DNA of 64,000 nt from Penium margaritaceum (Eukaryota; Streptophyta; Zygnematophyceae; Desmidiales; Peniaceae): positions 67,974-131,973 of the forward strand of contig SZWC01001212.1 of assembly GCA_023375785.1 (NCBI GenBank), written 5' to 3'. The notes under the pieces were generated by a model that saw only the letters and a program-made list of their open reading frames with translations, did not search any database and had not been told where the DNA came from. Positions 22,420 to 34,895 of the stretch are shown piece after piece; the first letter of the stretch is position 1, and the number at the start of each line of letters is the position of its first letter. The translations under genes were made by a program, and so were the position numbers.

Positions 22420-23383
22420 TGTTGAAAAATTACCCCTCTGCATGCCCAAGCACAGCGCCGGGAGGCACCGACGAGCTGCTAGAAAGAGGAAAATCCGCTT
22501 CGGTGGATCTAGCGGCTTGAGGATTGTTCAGATCCTAAAATGGATGATTCCCCTTAAAGTTGACGTGTCGGTGAATCTGATGGAAGTTGTTTCACCAAAA
22601 TCAAACAAGTATCAAGGGAGATATGGTCTTCCAAAGTTGGGATGTATGTAGTAGCTTTGGGAGCTGACAGCGGCTCGAAATCCGGTGGATAATCGACCAG
22701 ACCGAGTAACAAAAGTACCATCTAGAGATTTTGTTCTGGAGGGTCTGCCGAGGCGTCCGGTGGATAATCCACCGAATCCTGTACTGCACTTTGTTAGTGA
22801 GGGCCTTAGCCAAAATCCTCGCTCGGCGTCCGAAACTCAGTATTACGTTTGGTTACTCCGGGGACTTTGTCAAAAATCTGACTGTAGGTCTGCGAACAGG
22901 TTTCGAACCTCGTCACACCCCATCATCAAATTCGACCCAAAAGTGGGTAAGGTGCATGGAAACAGTGGAGGAGATCCCTAAACCATGTGTAATGGGATCT
23001 ACCCCTTGGGAAAGGCGTTTTGCACGTGAAGAAAGGTGCCACGGCATGTGAGTACCATGGAACCGTTTGGCATTTTTCTCGTGGGTGAGACCTGCGCTTT
23101 GGCAAGCATAACTTAGGCTATGCTTCGCAAAATCGCATGCAATTTGGTGCATTGGAAAGCTCATGAATAGCCCTATAAATATTGTTATTATGTCTATGTA
23201 CAAAAACTAATACAAAATGCCGTTATTCCCTTTGCAAACTGACTGTCTCTAAATTCTTACTCACATAGCGTGAGGCAAGCAGAAAGCTCACGCTCTGTCT
23301 CCGATTTCCCTAAAACAAAAGACGTAAACCACCAAGATACGATCAAAAAAACATCGGGACCGCATTCTGCAGATTCCCTGACA
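22420..23383 (+). repeat. F LTR copy 3
   Basis: TGTTGAAAAATTACCCC to CCCTGACA, followed by TGCGC and then E gag sequence. Confidence 0.85.
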
Positions 23384-23475
23384 TGCGCTGTGGTAGCCAC
23401 TGTTGAGTTTGAGGACTGCCCAAAGGTAGCCTCCACTTCTCCTGATGGGTCAACCATTTTAGCTCCCAATTTCTG
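23384..23475 (-). pseudogene. First part of gag (element E)
   Basis: The minus strand reads MVDPSGEVEATFGQSSNSTV from about 23,460, before the F insertion; E gag resumes at 18,300. Assigned to E because the two flanks of the F insertion carry the matching target duplication. Confidence 0.5.
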
Positions 23476-23822
23476 CTTTCTACGCCTGTGCTACATAAAG
23501 GCTGATTTTAGCTGATTCTTGCTACTGGTTTCAAGATGTAGGTCCATTCCTTACCCCTCCAGTCAATGTTTGCCTGTAGATACAAAAGACAACCCACACA
23601 AGCACACCCACAGTCATGCCTCCAAGGGCAGAGCTTGTCTTGGTTTGGACTGAAGGGTCGTGCCTCCAATGGAAAGGTTGTCCTTGGTCCCTCTGTGCTA
23701 AGTGCAAACCCAGCTCTTGGAGCTGATGAGGCACATGGAGCTGATGGAGCTGATAGAGCTAACATGAGCAACTAGAGAGAGCGTACCAAAGTTGAGCAAA
23801 GCGTGTCTTGCACCTGGTCAGT
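23476..23822 (-). other. 5' leader of element E
   Basis: This sequence between E gag and the primer site holds no recognisable domain. A short direct-repeat-like run of GAGCTGATG units lies near 23,720-23,760. Confidence 0.4.
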
Positions 23823-23839
23823 GTGGTCCCATAACCCTT
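23823..23839 (-). promoter_or_regulatory. Half-tRNA primer binding site (element E)
   Basis: The minus strand reads AAGGGTTATGGGACCAC right inside the LTR. With one mismatch it is complementary to GTGGGCCCATAACCC, the anticodon arm of plant initiator tRNA-Met, not its 3' end. Confidence 0.75.
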
Positions 23840-24494
23840 TGTCAACCGGCCTGAGGCAAACGAACTAGAAAACAAGAGCGACACAATGGCACGTGACATC
23901 CGCTCCTAGCATTTCAGCTAGAAGAAGAGATCAACCTAAGGATCATGGTTCAACATTGAGCAACTCCTAGGCAATCACTTGCTAGCAACTGTCCACGTAA
24001 CACTGGGTCACTTTTGCGCAAGTTGCTAGTCAGGGACTAACTCCTAGGGCTTAGACCAACCAGAGTCTTTTTTATATTGTTCCTTAGTTGGATAACTCTG
24101 TGAGAGGCATCTAAGGCCAGATTGTGTGTTTAGAATGAATAATGAGACTGGTATACATATTCCTAGTCCTGGAATCTAGATTATGTGGGTAGTGGCATTT
24201 TTTGGGTTGGCCACTCCACACCACCTCACCAGCTTGCCAATTGGCACATCCACTGACCGCCAAGTGGTACATCCTCCTCATGCATGGAGAAATGCCTATG
24301 AAACTTCCTCTGTGTACGAAGGTCAAAGGTCTTCGTGCTCACATCAAGGCTCGGTCGGAGGACCCGTTGTCCCTAAGTCTAATGTGCTATCCATTGCGCT
24401 ATTCAATTGGTATCTTGCTTGGACTTGCACCACACACAAGATTTGGGGGACTTACTCCCAGGGAGTTGTGCATATTCCTCCTATTTGCTAAACA
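23840..24494 (-). repeat. 5' LTR of element E
   Basis: Minus-strand TGTTTAGCAAATAGG to CCGGTTGACA, 655 bases. No second copy is present in the window, but TG/CA ends, primer-site position and the abrupt change to satellite at 24,495 fix the edges. Confidence 0.7.
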
Positions 24495-27400
24495 ATAGCA
24501 CTGGCCAAGGGGCATAAAAGAATGAAACAATGTAGAGTGATCTTAGGCAATGCACTATGATGTACGAAAATGTACTGTGATGTTTGGAATGGTCTGTAAA
24601 TTTATTGCAACAAAATGCAAGAACGACAACGTACAGTGACTAACAACAATGCACGTTAGTTTACGGTTATTTGCGGAACGTACAATAATGTACCACAACT
24701 TTTGATAGTGTAGAAAAGTATACAGTAAACTATAGTGATGTACGGTTATGCATGGCAATGTACAGTGTCGTACGGAATGTATGGAAATGTACGGTGAAGT
24801 ATGGCAATGTATTTTGCTGTGCAACAATGTGCACTAATGTATTGTAATGTACGAAAACATACGGCGATGTACATTAATGTACACCAATGTACAGTGATTT
24901 GTGACAATGTCCAGTGATGCATAGTAATGTAGGTGATGCGAGGAAATGTAAGTGTATTGCAATATACCGCAATGTACAACAATGTATGGCAATGTATAGT
25001 GATGTACATAATACATTGCAATGTATGGCAATGTACGAAAATGTGTGGTAATATACAATGATATATAGTAATCTTCAACAATGTACATAAATACATTAAA
25101 AAGTACATGAATATAGGGCAATCTATGAAAATATATTTAAAAATGGCAATGTACCGCATTGTACGGCAATGTACGACAATGTTCAGCAATGTGTGGAAAT
25201 GTACGGCATTGTGCGATAATGTACGGTGAAATAGCACAATGTACAGTGATGTACAGCAATGTACGGCCATACATAGTAATGTAAGGCAATGTATGGCAAT
25301 GTATAGTAATATACAATGATCTACGGAAATGTACGACAATGTACGGTTATGTATGGCAATGTATGATGATCTACAACTGAACATGAGTGTATTAAAATAT
25401 GTGGTGATGTTGGAAAACATACTAGGATGTACATTGATGTATGCAAATTTCTAGTAGTGTAAGGCAATGTCTAACAATGTATAGTAATGTATGGTAACAT
25501 ATAATAATGTCTAGAGATGTACAACAATGTTGGGTAATGTGTATTATTGTATGGTAATGTAAGTAGGACAACTTACGGCATTCTATGGAAGTAAACGGCA
25601 ATACACGATGATGTTTGGTGATATATGGAAATGTACGACAATGTACTGCAATGTATGCCAATGTACGCCAATGTACAGTAATTCACATTGATCCACGGCA
25701 ATATATGGTGATGTATTGCAATGTATGGCGATGTACAGCAATGTACGGCAATGTAAGACAATATAATACAATGTAGGTATTGGTTGACAATGTACTGCAA
25801 TGTATGACAATGTCTGAAAATGCATGGAAATACATGGCGATGTAGGGGAATTTACTGACAAATTAGAGGAATCTTCATAAATTTGCAGCAATGTATGACA
25901 ATGTATGGTGATTGATAATAGGTACTCCAATGTACATCAATGTATGCCAATGGATGGGGATGTATGGAAATGTACGGTGTTGTACGCCAATCTACAGCAA
26001 TGTATGGCGATGTATGTAAATATACGGTAATATATAGCAATAAACTGGAATGCATGGCAGTCTTCTAGAATGAGTGCTGATGTATGGCAATGCTTTGCGA
26101 TGTATGAAAATCTATTGAAAAGAATTGCAATAATCAGCAATGTACAAGAAGGTACGGCAATGTATGGCAATGTATGGTAATGTATGGCAAAGTACGGCAA
26201 TCTTCAATGATACACAACAATATATGGCAATGTATGGTAATGTTTGGAAATTTACGGCAATGTATGATAGTGTATGGAAATGTACAGTGATGTACGACAA
26301 TGTGCGGCAATGTACAGTGATTGATGAAAGTATATGGTGATCTATGGCAATGTACATCAATGTATTGTGATGTACAATGATGTACGGTTATGAACAACAT
26401 TGTACTGCAATGTATGACAATGTATGACAATGAAAATATATGTATGGTAATAAAGAGTTATGCAAAGTAATATACTGTAATGTACAGTATTGTACGGTAA
26501 TGAACTGCAACGTATGTCAATGTACGGAATTACATGGCAATGAAGGGTGATGTACGGCAGTATGAGGCCATGAACGGCAATGTGAGGTGATGAACAGAAA
26601 TGTACGACAATGCATGGAAATTTATGGTAATGTGCAACAATGTGCTATAATTTAAAGTGATTTAAGGAAAAACACAGTCATGTACGATGATATACGACAA
26701 TGTACGGCAATTTACGCAAAGGCACTATAGTTTGTTGTAATATACAGCTTTGTAATGCAATGTATGGCTATGTGCAACAATGTACGGCAATGCATGGCAA
26801 TGTACGCCAATGTATGCCAATGTACAACAATGTAATGTAAGGTACAGCAATATACGATAATGTAAGAATACTTACACCAGTGTATAGTAATGCACAACAA
26901 TGTATTGTGGTTTATAACAATTTAGAGTGAGTTACGGCAATGTACAGTTTTGTGCAACAATTTTTGGCAATGTATGGCACAGTATGATAATGTACAGTAA
27001 TGTACGGTGATGTACAAAACTTAATAGCAAAGGAAGGCAATGTGAAATAATATATTGCAATAACATACTGCAATTCACTGCTATGTACTATAACTTACAT
27101 AAATGTACGATCATGTACTATAATGTTTGTGATGCATGACTATGTACAGCAATGGATGGAAATGTATGTTGATGTAAGACAAAGTGCAGAAATGTGAGAC
27201 AATGTGCAGCAATGTATGGCAATGTACTGTAATGTAGATGATGAATGACAATGTAATGTAATATAAGGCAATTTATGGTAATACATAGCAATATACAACA
27301 ACATATGGCAATGTATGGCAGTGAACGGTGATGTACGGTGATGTAGAGCGACATACGACGATGTACATCAATATACGACAGTGTACGGCAATGTATGGAA

Positions 27401-30400
27401 ATGCATCATAATGTATGACAACGTTCAGTAACATACAGTAATGTACAGCAATATATTGCAATGTCTGGCAATGTATGGAAATGTACGGCAACACACGGTA
27501 ATATACGGCAACGCAAGGTAATGTACGGGAAATGGACATGATGTATAGTAACGTACAGCAATGTACGGCAATGTAGTGTGATGTATGTCAATGTATAGCA
27601 GTATACAACAATTGATGGTGATTTATGGTGATGTATATCAATGCATGACAATGTATGGCAATGTAGAGGTATGTACCATAATTTATGACAATCTATAGTA
27701 ATGTTTGGCAACATGCAGGGATCTAGTGCCATGTATGGTAATGTACAAAAATATATGGCAATGTAAGATAATGTAAGGCAATTTACAACAATGTACGTCC
27801 GTGATTGAAAATCTATGGGATTTAACGACACAGTTTGTGCAATGTACAACAAGGTACAGAAATATATAGTTATGTATGGTAATCTACGGTGATCTATGGC
27901 AATGTACATTGATGTGCGACAATATACGGTAATGTACAGTATTTTCCGACAATGTACAGCCATGCACGGTATTGTACGATGATTTAGGGATATGTACAGC
28001 AATAAAGTGCAAATTGTGATAATGTACAATAGTGTACTGAAAATTATAGCAATGTATGGAGGTGTACTACAATGTACGTGACGTATGCAAACATATGGTA
28101 ATGTATAGTAATGTACGGCGATGTACTGCAATGTACTTAAGTGATGTACACTGATGCACAACAATGTATGACAATGTATTACAACGTACGGTGATGTACG
28201 ACAATGTATAACAATGTTTGGCGATGTACGGTGATGTAAAACAATGTATGGAAATATACGATAATGTCAACAATACATGGCTATTTATGGCAATGTATGG
28301 TGATGTAGGGAAATGTACTATAATTTATGACAATATACGCCCATAAATACCAATGTACGGCAATGTACATAAACGTATGGAAATGAACAGTGATTCTCGG
28401 AAAATTACGGCATCGTATTGTAATTATGGCAATGTACCACAATGTACAGTGATGTAGGACAATATACGGCAATGTACAGAAAAATGCATTAGCTATGGGT
28501 ATGTACGGTGACTTACGGTAATGTAATGCAATGTACAGTAATGTAGGACAATGTATTACAATAAATGAATGTGAAGTTCAATTTTTGACAATGTATAGTG
28601 AATTACAACAAAGTATTGTAATGATTAGTGATGTACGGTGATGGACAGCAATGTAGACTGATTTATGGTAATCTAAAATAATGCACTATAATGTACGAGG
28701 ATGTACAACAATGTAGAAAAATGCACAGATATATACATTGATGTTTGGAAATATACGGCAATATACAGTAGTTTACAATGCTATAATACAATTTACAGAA
28801 GTATAATGGAATTTACTGGAATGTAATGCAGTGAATAACAAAATAAAGGAATAATTGGCCACATATGGAAATATACGGTGATCCACGTAAATGTACGACA
28901 ATCTACAATAATATACCGGAATTCATAGCTATGTACGGCAATGTAGGGTGCTTTGCCACAATGTACGGAAAGTTTTGGCAATATACAGTAGTGCACGGTG
29001 ATGTATGGAAATATGCAGTGATTACAACAATGAACGGCAATGTTTGGCAATGTACAGCAACCTAAGGCAATGTACTTTAACATCTAGCACTCTACGGTGA
29101 TGTAGACCAAAGTATGGTAATGAAAAAAGATGTAAAATGATCTACGGCCATGTATTGCAATGGAAACAAATGTAGAGCAATGTCCGAGAATGCTTGGTGA
29201 TGTACGGTGAGAAAACACAATGTACAATAATGTGCAAGAATGTCAACAAGGAAGGCCATTGCATCAATGTAAAGTAATATAAGGTAATGTGCTACAATGT
29301 ACGGCAAGGTACAACAATATATAGCAATGTACGACAATGCATGGTAAAATATGGCAATGTACGGTAACAAATAGCTATGTACGGAAATTTATGGCAATGC
29401 TCGGTGATGTACTACCATGCACAGAAATGTACATCGATGTACGACAATGTACTGTGACGTATGATAATGTAAGGTGACGAACAGCAATGTACATCAATGT
29501 GTGCCAATTTTTGGCTATGTACAGCAATGTATGGCAATGTAGTGCATTGTACTGCAAAACACTAAAATGTACACTGCTGTACAACAATATAAGGTGATGT
29601 ACATTAATGCACGGTAATTTATGGCAATGTACGGTGATGTACGGCAACAGCGGGTGTTTTGCGGCAATGTACATCAATGTACCGCAGTGTATGGCAACTT
29701 GCGGCAATGTGGAACAATGTTGTATAATGTACAGCAATGCACATCAATGTACTCAAAGATATGCCTATGTACAACGATGTACAAAGATATATGCTGATGT
29801 CTGGAAATGAATGAAAACAATGGCAGTGTATTACAATCTATAGCAATGTATGGAAATGTACCATAATGTACAACAATATGCATCAATTCATGAAAATGCA
29901 CGTTTGTACAGGGATGTACCGCAACATATGCGAAAATACGGCAATGTAGGAAAATGTACGACAATTTACGGAAACATACTGCAATATATGGCAATATGCA
30001 GCAATGTACAGTAATATACGGTAATTTTGTGGTAAAATACGGCAAATAAAGGGTCATGTAGGTCAATACGGTGGTGTAGGGAAATATACCGCCATGTACG
30101 GTAATGTGCGACATTTTATGGCACTTTACTACAATGTATGGAAGTTTACATCAATGCACTACAATTTTCGGCAATGGACTACAATTTTCGGCAATGGATA
30201 TCAATGTACTGAGATATGCGTCTATGTAAAGTTATGTACGGCAACGTATGGCGATCTAGGACGGCGTACGACAATATACTACAATGTATTTTTTGCAAAG
30301 TAATGCATGGAAATATTTGTTAATGAATGGCCATGAACGGCAATGCACAGCAATGCACAAAGATGCACAGTAATGTACGGAGACGTACGACAATGTACGG

Positions 30401-30797
30401 CAATATACAACAATGTACCAAAATTCTGACCGTGTACTGTAATGTACGGCAATATACGGCAATGTATGGTAATATACGGCAATTTACGGTTATACATAGC
30501 AATGTATTATGATGTGCGATAACATAGTGCAGTGTATGTGAACGATGGTAATGTATAGTAAAATATAGCAATCTACAGCAATGTACAATGGAGTACGATG
30601 ATGTACAACAATGTAGTACAATAAACCATGATTACGATAATGTATGGAATTATAGGGCAATTATGGCAATTTACGGCAATACACAGCAATGTACGGCAAT
30701 GTATCGCAATGTACTGCGATGTACGAGAATGTACGACAACATTGTGAAATTCACAACAATGTACAGCAATGTACTATTATGTACCTTGATGAACGGC
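24495..30797. repeat. 10-bp satellite, block 1 (6.3 kb)
   Basis: Degenerate tandem array with period 10 and consensus GCAATGTACG; clear from about 24,525. By length that is about 600 units. Commonest variants change the single CpG (GTATGG, GTACAG), the second base, or the AA. On either strand the consensus has no stop codon in any frame, so it yields long meaningless frames with a 10-residue period (YIAVHCRTLP on minus, GNVRQCTAMY on plus). Interrupted at 30,798 by element J and continues at 39,635. Confidence 0.95.
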
Positions 30798-31473
30798 TGT
30801 AACGGGTCGAGTCTCCAGCTCCTGCTCTGAAGTCGTCGTTGGAGTTTGCGGAATGGCGTTCTCAGTCCGCGTCAGGGGTTTACCCCCTTCGCAGGACTGA
30901 GGGGCAGTCGTCATCAACGACCCAGAGTAGGGAGTCTCGAACATTTCAAGTCTCCGGAGGCCCATTTCCGTTTTTAACCAAACCCCTGGTTTTCGGACCC
31001 AAACCGGGGGTTCTTACCTCGAACTCGTGTGTTCGTACGAGTAATTCTGTTTGTTTTATGTCGAATTTTGTCGTAAACGAACTTCGATTTACGTTTTGTC
31101 GTTCTGGCGTGAAATCGTCGCGTGCAAGGCACGCTGGCAATTTCGCGCCAGGTATTTTGACCTCACCCTCGCTCCCCCTATCCCTCGTCCTCTCTTGCTC
31201 GTTTGCAAGGAGGGCGAGGGGGGATGAGGGCATGAGGCCACCAGGCCTCGCCCTCGAGGCCCTCGTGGCCCCTCAACCGCCAATTGGGCTGAGGTCACGA
31301 TCGGCGGCTGGCGGCTGGCCGGCCGGTGGCCGGCCGGTCGTTTGGCCGGCCGCCGGCCGTTCAGCCGGCGGCTGGCGGCTGGCCGCCGGCCAGCCCTCGC
31401 TGACGCGAGGGGTGGTGCACAACCACCCCTCGTTTCATCGAGGAGGGAGGGCCAAACCGGCCCTCCCGGTACA
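30798..31473 (-). repeat. 3' LTR of chromovirus J
   Basis: Plus strand TGTAACGGGTCGAG to CCCGGTACA, 676 bases. Contains a GGCCGGCC-rich palindromic cluster (31,301-31,400) and a perfect 11-bp hairpin with a 5-base loop (31,406-31,432). Both are also present in the other LTR. Confidence 0.9.
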
Positions 31474-31486
31474 TTCCTCCCCACTT
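31474..31486 (-). promoter_or_regulatory. Polypurine tract of chromovirus J
   Basis: The minus strand reads AAGTGGGGAGGAA immediately before the LTR start TGTACCGGG, the usual gypsy arrangement. Confidence 0.8.
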
Positions 31487-31760
31487 ATTATGAACTGTCC
31501 CGATTCATAAGCAACAAGTAGGATTGTCAGTCAGTGAGTCATCAACATTGTCAAAGAAAATTAATAATTTCAATCACCAGCTAAACATGAACACGTGCAT
31601 GGTACTTGGACCTAAGCTGTAGCTTGTAGGTCCGCACGGCTAGCGGCCTCCTCCTTTTAGGCTGGAGCGTCCGTGCGACAACCATGTTGGACGTCCCCAA
31701 CCTCCTATGGTGGCTGTCCGTGAATGCTGCCCTGTGGGAATGTTGTTCACTTTTCTGCAT
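31487..31760. other. 3' untranslated part of J
   Basis: Lies between the polypurine tract and the end of pol. No recognisable coding sequence or other feature seen. Confidence 0.4.
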
Positions 31761-33191
31761 TCAGGTGGTACCTCCTGCCACGCGTCGATCTGTGCGAGCT
31801 GCAAGCTCGCTCCAGTACTCGTTGACCACCCCTGTGGGCAACCGAGATTCGGGCTCCCATGAATTATGTTCAGGTCCACAACCGGCCCAATGGACGAGGT
31901 ACTCCCTGACAACGCGCCACCGAAGAATACGCTCTCGGTGGTGGAGTAGGCGAAGGACCTCATATTGGCCGTCGGCAGCCAAGACTGGTGGCGGTGGTTG
32001 AACGGTTCCTTCTACCATGTATGGAGCCAGCAGGCTCACATGAAACACGTCATGTATCTTCATACTCGGCGAAAGTAGCAATCGGTATGCCACCGGCCCG
32101 ATGCGTGCCACAATGGGAAACGGCCCAATCCACTTCGGTAGACGTTTTCTTGCCCCTGGCGACTTCAGCCAAAGGTTTTTAGTACTAAGAAACACTTTGT
32201 CACCGATGTCAAACAAGACCTCCCGGCGACCTTTGTCGGCATATGCCTTTTTTCACTGCCGAGCTGCTTGAAGGTGACCCTTCACCTCCTGTAACAAGGA
32301 GTCAATGCACTCAGCAAAGGCTTGAGCGGAAGGAACGTGCCCTCCTGTACTTCCACTCTTCACCAATGAAGAGGGTACCACTGGATGCCGACCACTGTTC
32401 AACACGAACGGTGTGAACTGTGTGGACTCGTTCGCCGAGTTGTTCACCGCAAACTCTGCCGGTGCTAGGAATTCGTCCCAATCATGCATGGCAGGGTCCA
32501 CGTACATGCGGAGTATCTGCTGCAGAGTGTGATTCATGCGCTCTGTTTGTCCATCAGTTTGAAGGTGAAATGTTGTCGACATTTGCGAGTCACTGCCGCA
32601 GTACTCGTGCATCTTTTACCAGAACTTTCTAGCAAATTTTCGATCTCGATCGGAGATAATGCGCAACGGCAAGCCGTGGTACTTTACGACACCCTCAAAG
32701 AAGAGACGAGCGTTCTCCTCTGCGTTCACGTCAGTGGTTGTAGGAATGAAGTGTGTCATCTTCGTCAAAAGATCCACAACCACTAGTATTGCATCGTGGC
32801 CACGGGCCGTGTCTGGAAGACCAGTAATGAAGTCCATGTTGACGCACTCCCATGGAGTCCTAGGAATGGGAAGCTGTTGGAGGAGTCCCGCGGGCTTCTT
32901 GTTACTAGCCTTATTCCGAAGACATGGGTCGCATGTCATGCAATACTTACGGACATCGACACTCCATCCTGGCCACCAATAGTGGTCCGAGAGTGCCCGT
33001 CCTGTCTTTTGGGGTCCCACATGACCTGCGACCGGCGGGTCGTGGAACTGGGAGATAACCTTTGCTCGAAGGTCTCCCGAGTTTGGCACAACAACTTGTT
33101 CTCCGTGCCAGAAGATTCCTGCGGCCTCCACCAAGCCGTACTTGTCCAGATTTTGAGAGTCTTGAAACCAATAATCCACACAGTATCCCAT
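31761..33191 (-). pseudogene. Integrase with chromodomain (chromovirus J)
   Basis: The N-terminal HHCC zinc-binding region (about 32,940-33,100) shows FHDPPVAGHVGPQKT and YCMTCDPCLRNK. The catalytic core shows CVNMDFITGLPDT, ILVVVDLLTKMTHFIPT and IISDRDRKFA, then HLQTDGQTERMNHTLQQILR near 32,540. The C-terminal part has KWIGPFPIVARIGPVAYRL (GPY/F module, about 32,065-32,135) and a chromodomain (about 31,795-31,965: RVVREYLVHWAGCGPEHNSW). Chromodomains in this clade bind heterochromatin marks and steer insertion. This fits the satellite location, though the link here is inferred. Confidence 0.85.
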
Positions 33192-33239
33192 GCGGATCCT
33201 GTTTACAAAACTGTTGTAATGGATAATCTCTCGTGGTGG

Positions 33240-33660
33240 TTACCCCAGAGGTGCAGGGGGATCTGGTGGTTGTACGGTTGCTGTTGCAATGGCCATAAAA
33301 CACCCACTGACCTTGGTGGTTGCTTTAATTTTCACAGGCTGTCGGCTTAGTGGGTCGGCCACATTGATGCGTCCTGGCCGATACTCCCATGTGAACGAGA
33401 ATCGACTCAGGTATTCGCTCCAACGCGCCTGTCGTCTTGACAGGTTCGGTTGCGTTTGGAAAAACACCAATAGATTATGGTCGGTCACGACCATCACACC
33501 CCCTTCAGTACCCTCGAGGTAGCAACGCCACATCTTGAAAGCGTGTACTACCGTAAGGAGCTCTTGATCCCCAGTCGTGTACCACGTTTCTACGAGGATG
33601 AGCTTCCGGCTCTCATACGCAACTGGGTGACCGTTTTGCATGAGGACGGCTCCAAGTCCT
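33240..33660 (-). pseudogene. RNase H domain (chromovirus J)
   Basis: Typical Ty3/gypsy RNase H features: QNGHPVAYESRKL, YTTGDQELLTVVHAFKMWRC, GVMVVTDHNLLVFFQTQPNL, RQARWSEYLSRFSF and HRPGRINVADPLSRQP-like ending (EYRPGRINVADPLSRQP). It would degrade the RNA strand of the RNA-DNA hybrid. Confidence 0.85.
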
Positions 33661-33677
33661 ACTACCGACGCATCACA

Positions 33678-34895
33678 TCAAACCTCCCATGGTTGCGATG
33701 GATCCCGAAGAGCTAGGACGGGCGCCGTGGATAGAATCTCTTTGAATTTGAGAAATGTGTTCACGCAATCAGGTGTCCATTGCCAACGCACGTCTTTTCG
33801 CGTGAGTCTCGTTAGCGGTGCTACCAGGGTCGAATACCCTTGCATAAACCATCGAAAGTAGTTTGCAAGGCCGAGGAAAGACCGAATCTGCCCAACATTT
33901 TTGGGGCGTGGCCAGTCCACAACGGTTTGGACTTTTCGTGGGTCGACACGGATGCTGTCCTTGCCGACGATGTGTCCAAGGTATTCGAGCTCATCTTGTG
34001 CAAACTTGCACTTGCTCACTTTCGCATAGAACTTTTGTTCCCGAAGGAATACGAGAACTTTGCGCAGATGTTCTATGTGCTCTTCCATTGATTTGGAGAA
34101 AACCAGGATGTCATCCAGGTAAACCAAGACAAAGTGTCTGAGTTGCTTGGTGAACGTTCGGTTCATTTCTCCTTGGAAGGTTGCCGTGGTATTTCTAAGC
34201 CCGAAGCATAACACTCAGAACTGATAGTGTCCCATGTGCGTTCGAAACGCGGTTTTGGGCACATCATCTTCCGTAATGCGGATATGATGGTACCTTTGAG
34301 AAAAATCCAAGGACGAAAATACTTTTCCGCCTTGGAGTTGGTCAAAAAGGTCCTCAATCCACGGTAAGGGGAATCAATTTTTCACCGTCAGCTTGTTTAA
34401 CGCCCGGTAATCCAAGCACATGCGTAAACCACCGTCCTTTTTATTCACAAAAAGGATCAGCGCACCGTAAGGCGAGCTACTGGGCTCGATCCATCCTTTT
34501 TCAAGGTACTCTTTGATTTGGCGTTCGGCCTCTCGTCTTTCTGCTGGACTAAGGCGATACATGGGTCTGAACGGAGGAGTTGCCTCCGGTTGCAGCGGAA
34601 TCGTGTGGCCCATGTGTCTTTCTGGTGGAAGCCCAGCCGATGAGTCTTGGAATACATCCGAGAACTCCGCCAATAGAGATCTGATCTCTTGTGGTGTGTC
34701 TTCCATCACGTCGTCCTCCACTTTTTGTAGCTGAGCCAAGAAGTATCGACAACCTTGTCGAATACGTCTCTTGACCTGCATTACAGAAAAGCTGGCATGG
34801 ACTTTGAGTCGGGTTGGTGATAATTTCGTACTCGGAATCAACATAAAGCGGCGTTGTCCTTTTCGGAGGATCAAACACTTTGATTTAAAGTACAT
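33678..34895 (-). pseudogene. Reverse transcriptase (chromovirus J)
   Basis: The N-terminal part (34,374-34,895) has [40 protein letters not shown] and [12 protein letters not shown]. The palm at 33,678-34,214 has the catalytic FVLVYLDDILVFSKSMEEH, then LGHIVGKDSIRVDPRKVQTV and LGLANYFRWFMQGYS. This is the standard Ty3/gypsy pattern. Broken. Confidence 0.85.

Larger units (their letters stand above)
18301..23383 (+). mobile_element. Copia family F tandem: LTR-interior-LTR-interior-LTR
   Basis: Three direct LTR copies of about 960 bases (18,301-19,260; 20,334-21,294; 22,420-23,383) alternate with two interiors of about 1.1 kb. Flanks are TGCCC (18,296-18,300) and TGCGC (23,384-23,388), a target duplication with one difference, so the whole array entered E's gag as one site. 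Both interiors lack integrase and most of RT. They keep different parts: the first has a gag start and RNase H, the second gag plus protease start. Tandem arrays sharing LTRs usually come from unequal recombination. Broken. Confidence 0.85.
10114..24494 (-). mobile_element. Ty1/copia element E, split by three later insertions
   Basis: Minus-strand order: 5' LTR (23,840-24,494), half-tRNA primer site, gag start (to 23,384), [F tandem], gag rest, protease, integrase, [element D], RT, RNase H start, [solo G LTR], RNase H to 10,114. No 3' LTR is seen; the left end meets an inverted G LTR. Three insertions with matching 5-bp duplications make E the oldest part of this region. Without them it would be about 4.9 kb, a normal copia size for the part present. 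Broken throughout, well over ten breaks. Confidence 0.8.

Noticed and set aside
27406-28164. A 252-codon minus-strand open frame, and dozens of similar frames in all satellite blocks
   Set aside because: They are readings of the 10-bp satellite, which lacks stop codons in every frame. The peptide has a 10-residue period and frames overlap on both strands.
24495-30797. CRISPR array or telomere-like repeat
   Set aside because: No unique spacers, the period is 10 and degenerate, and the unit is not a telomeric motif. The context is eukaryotic.
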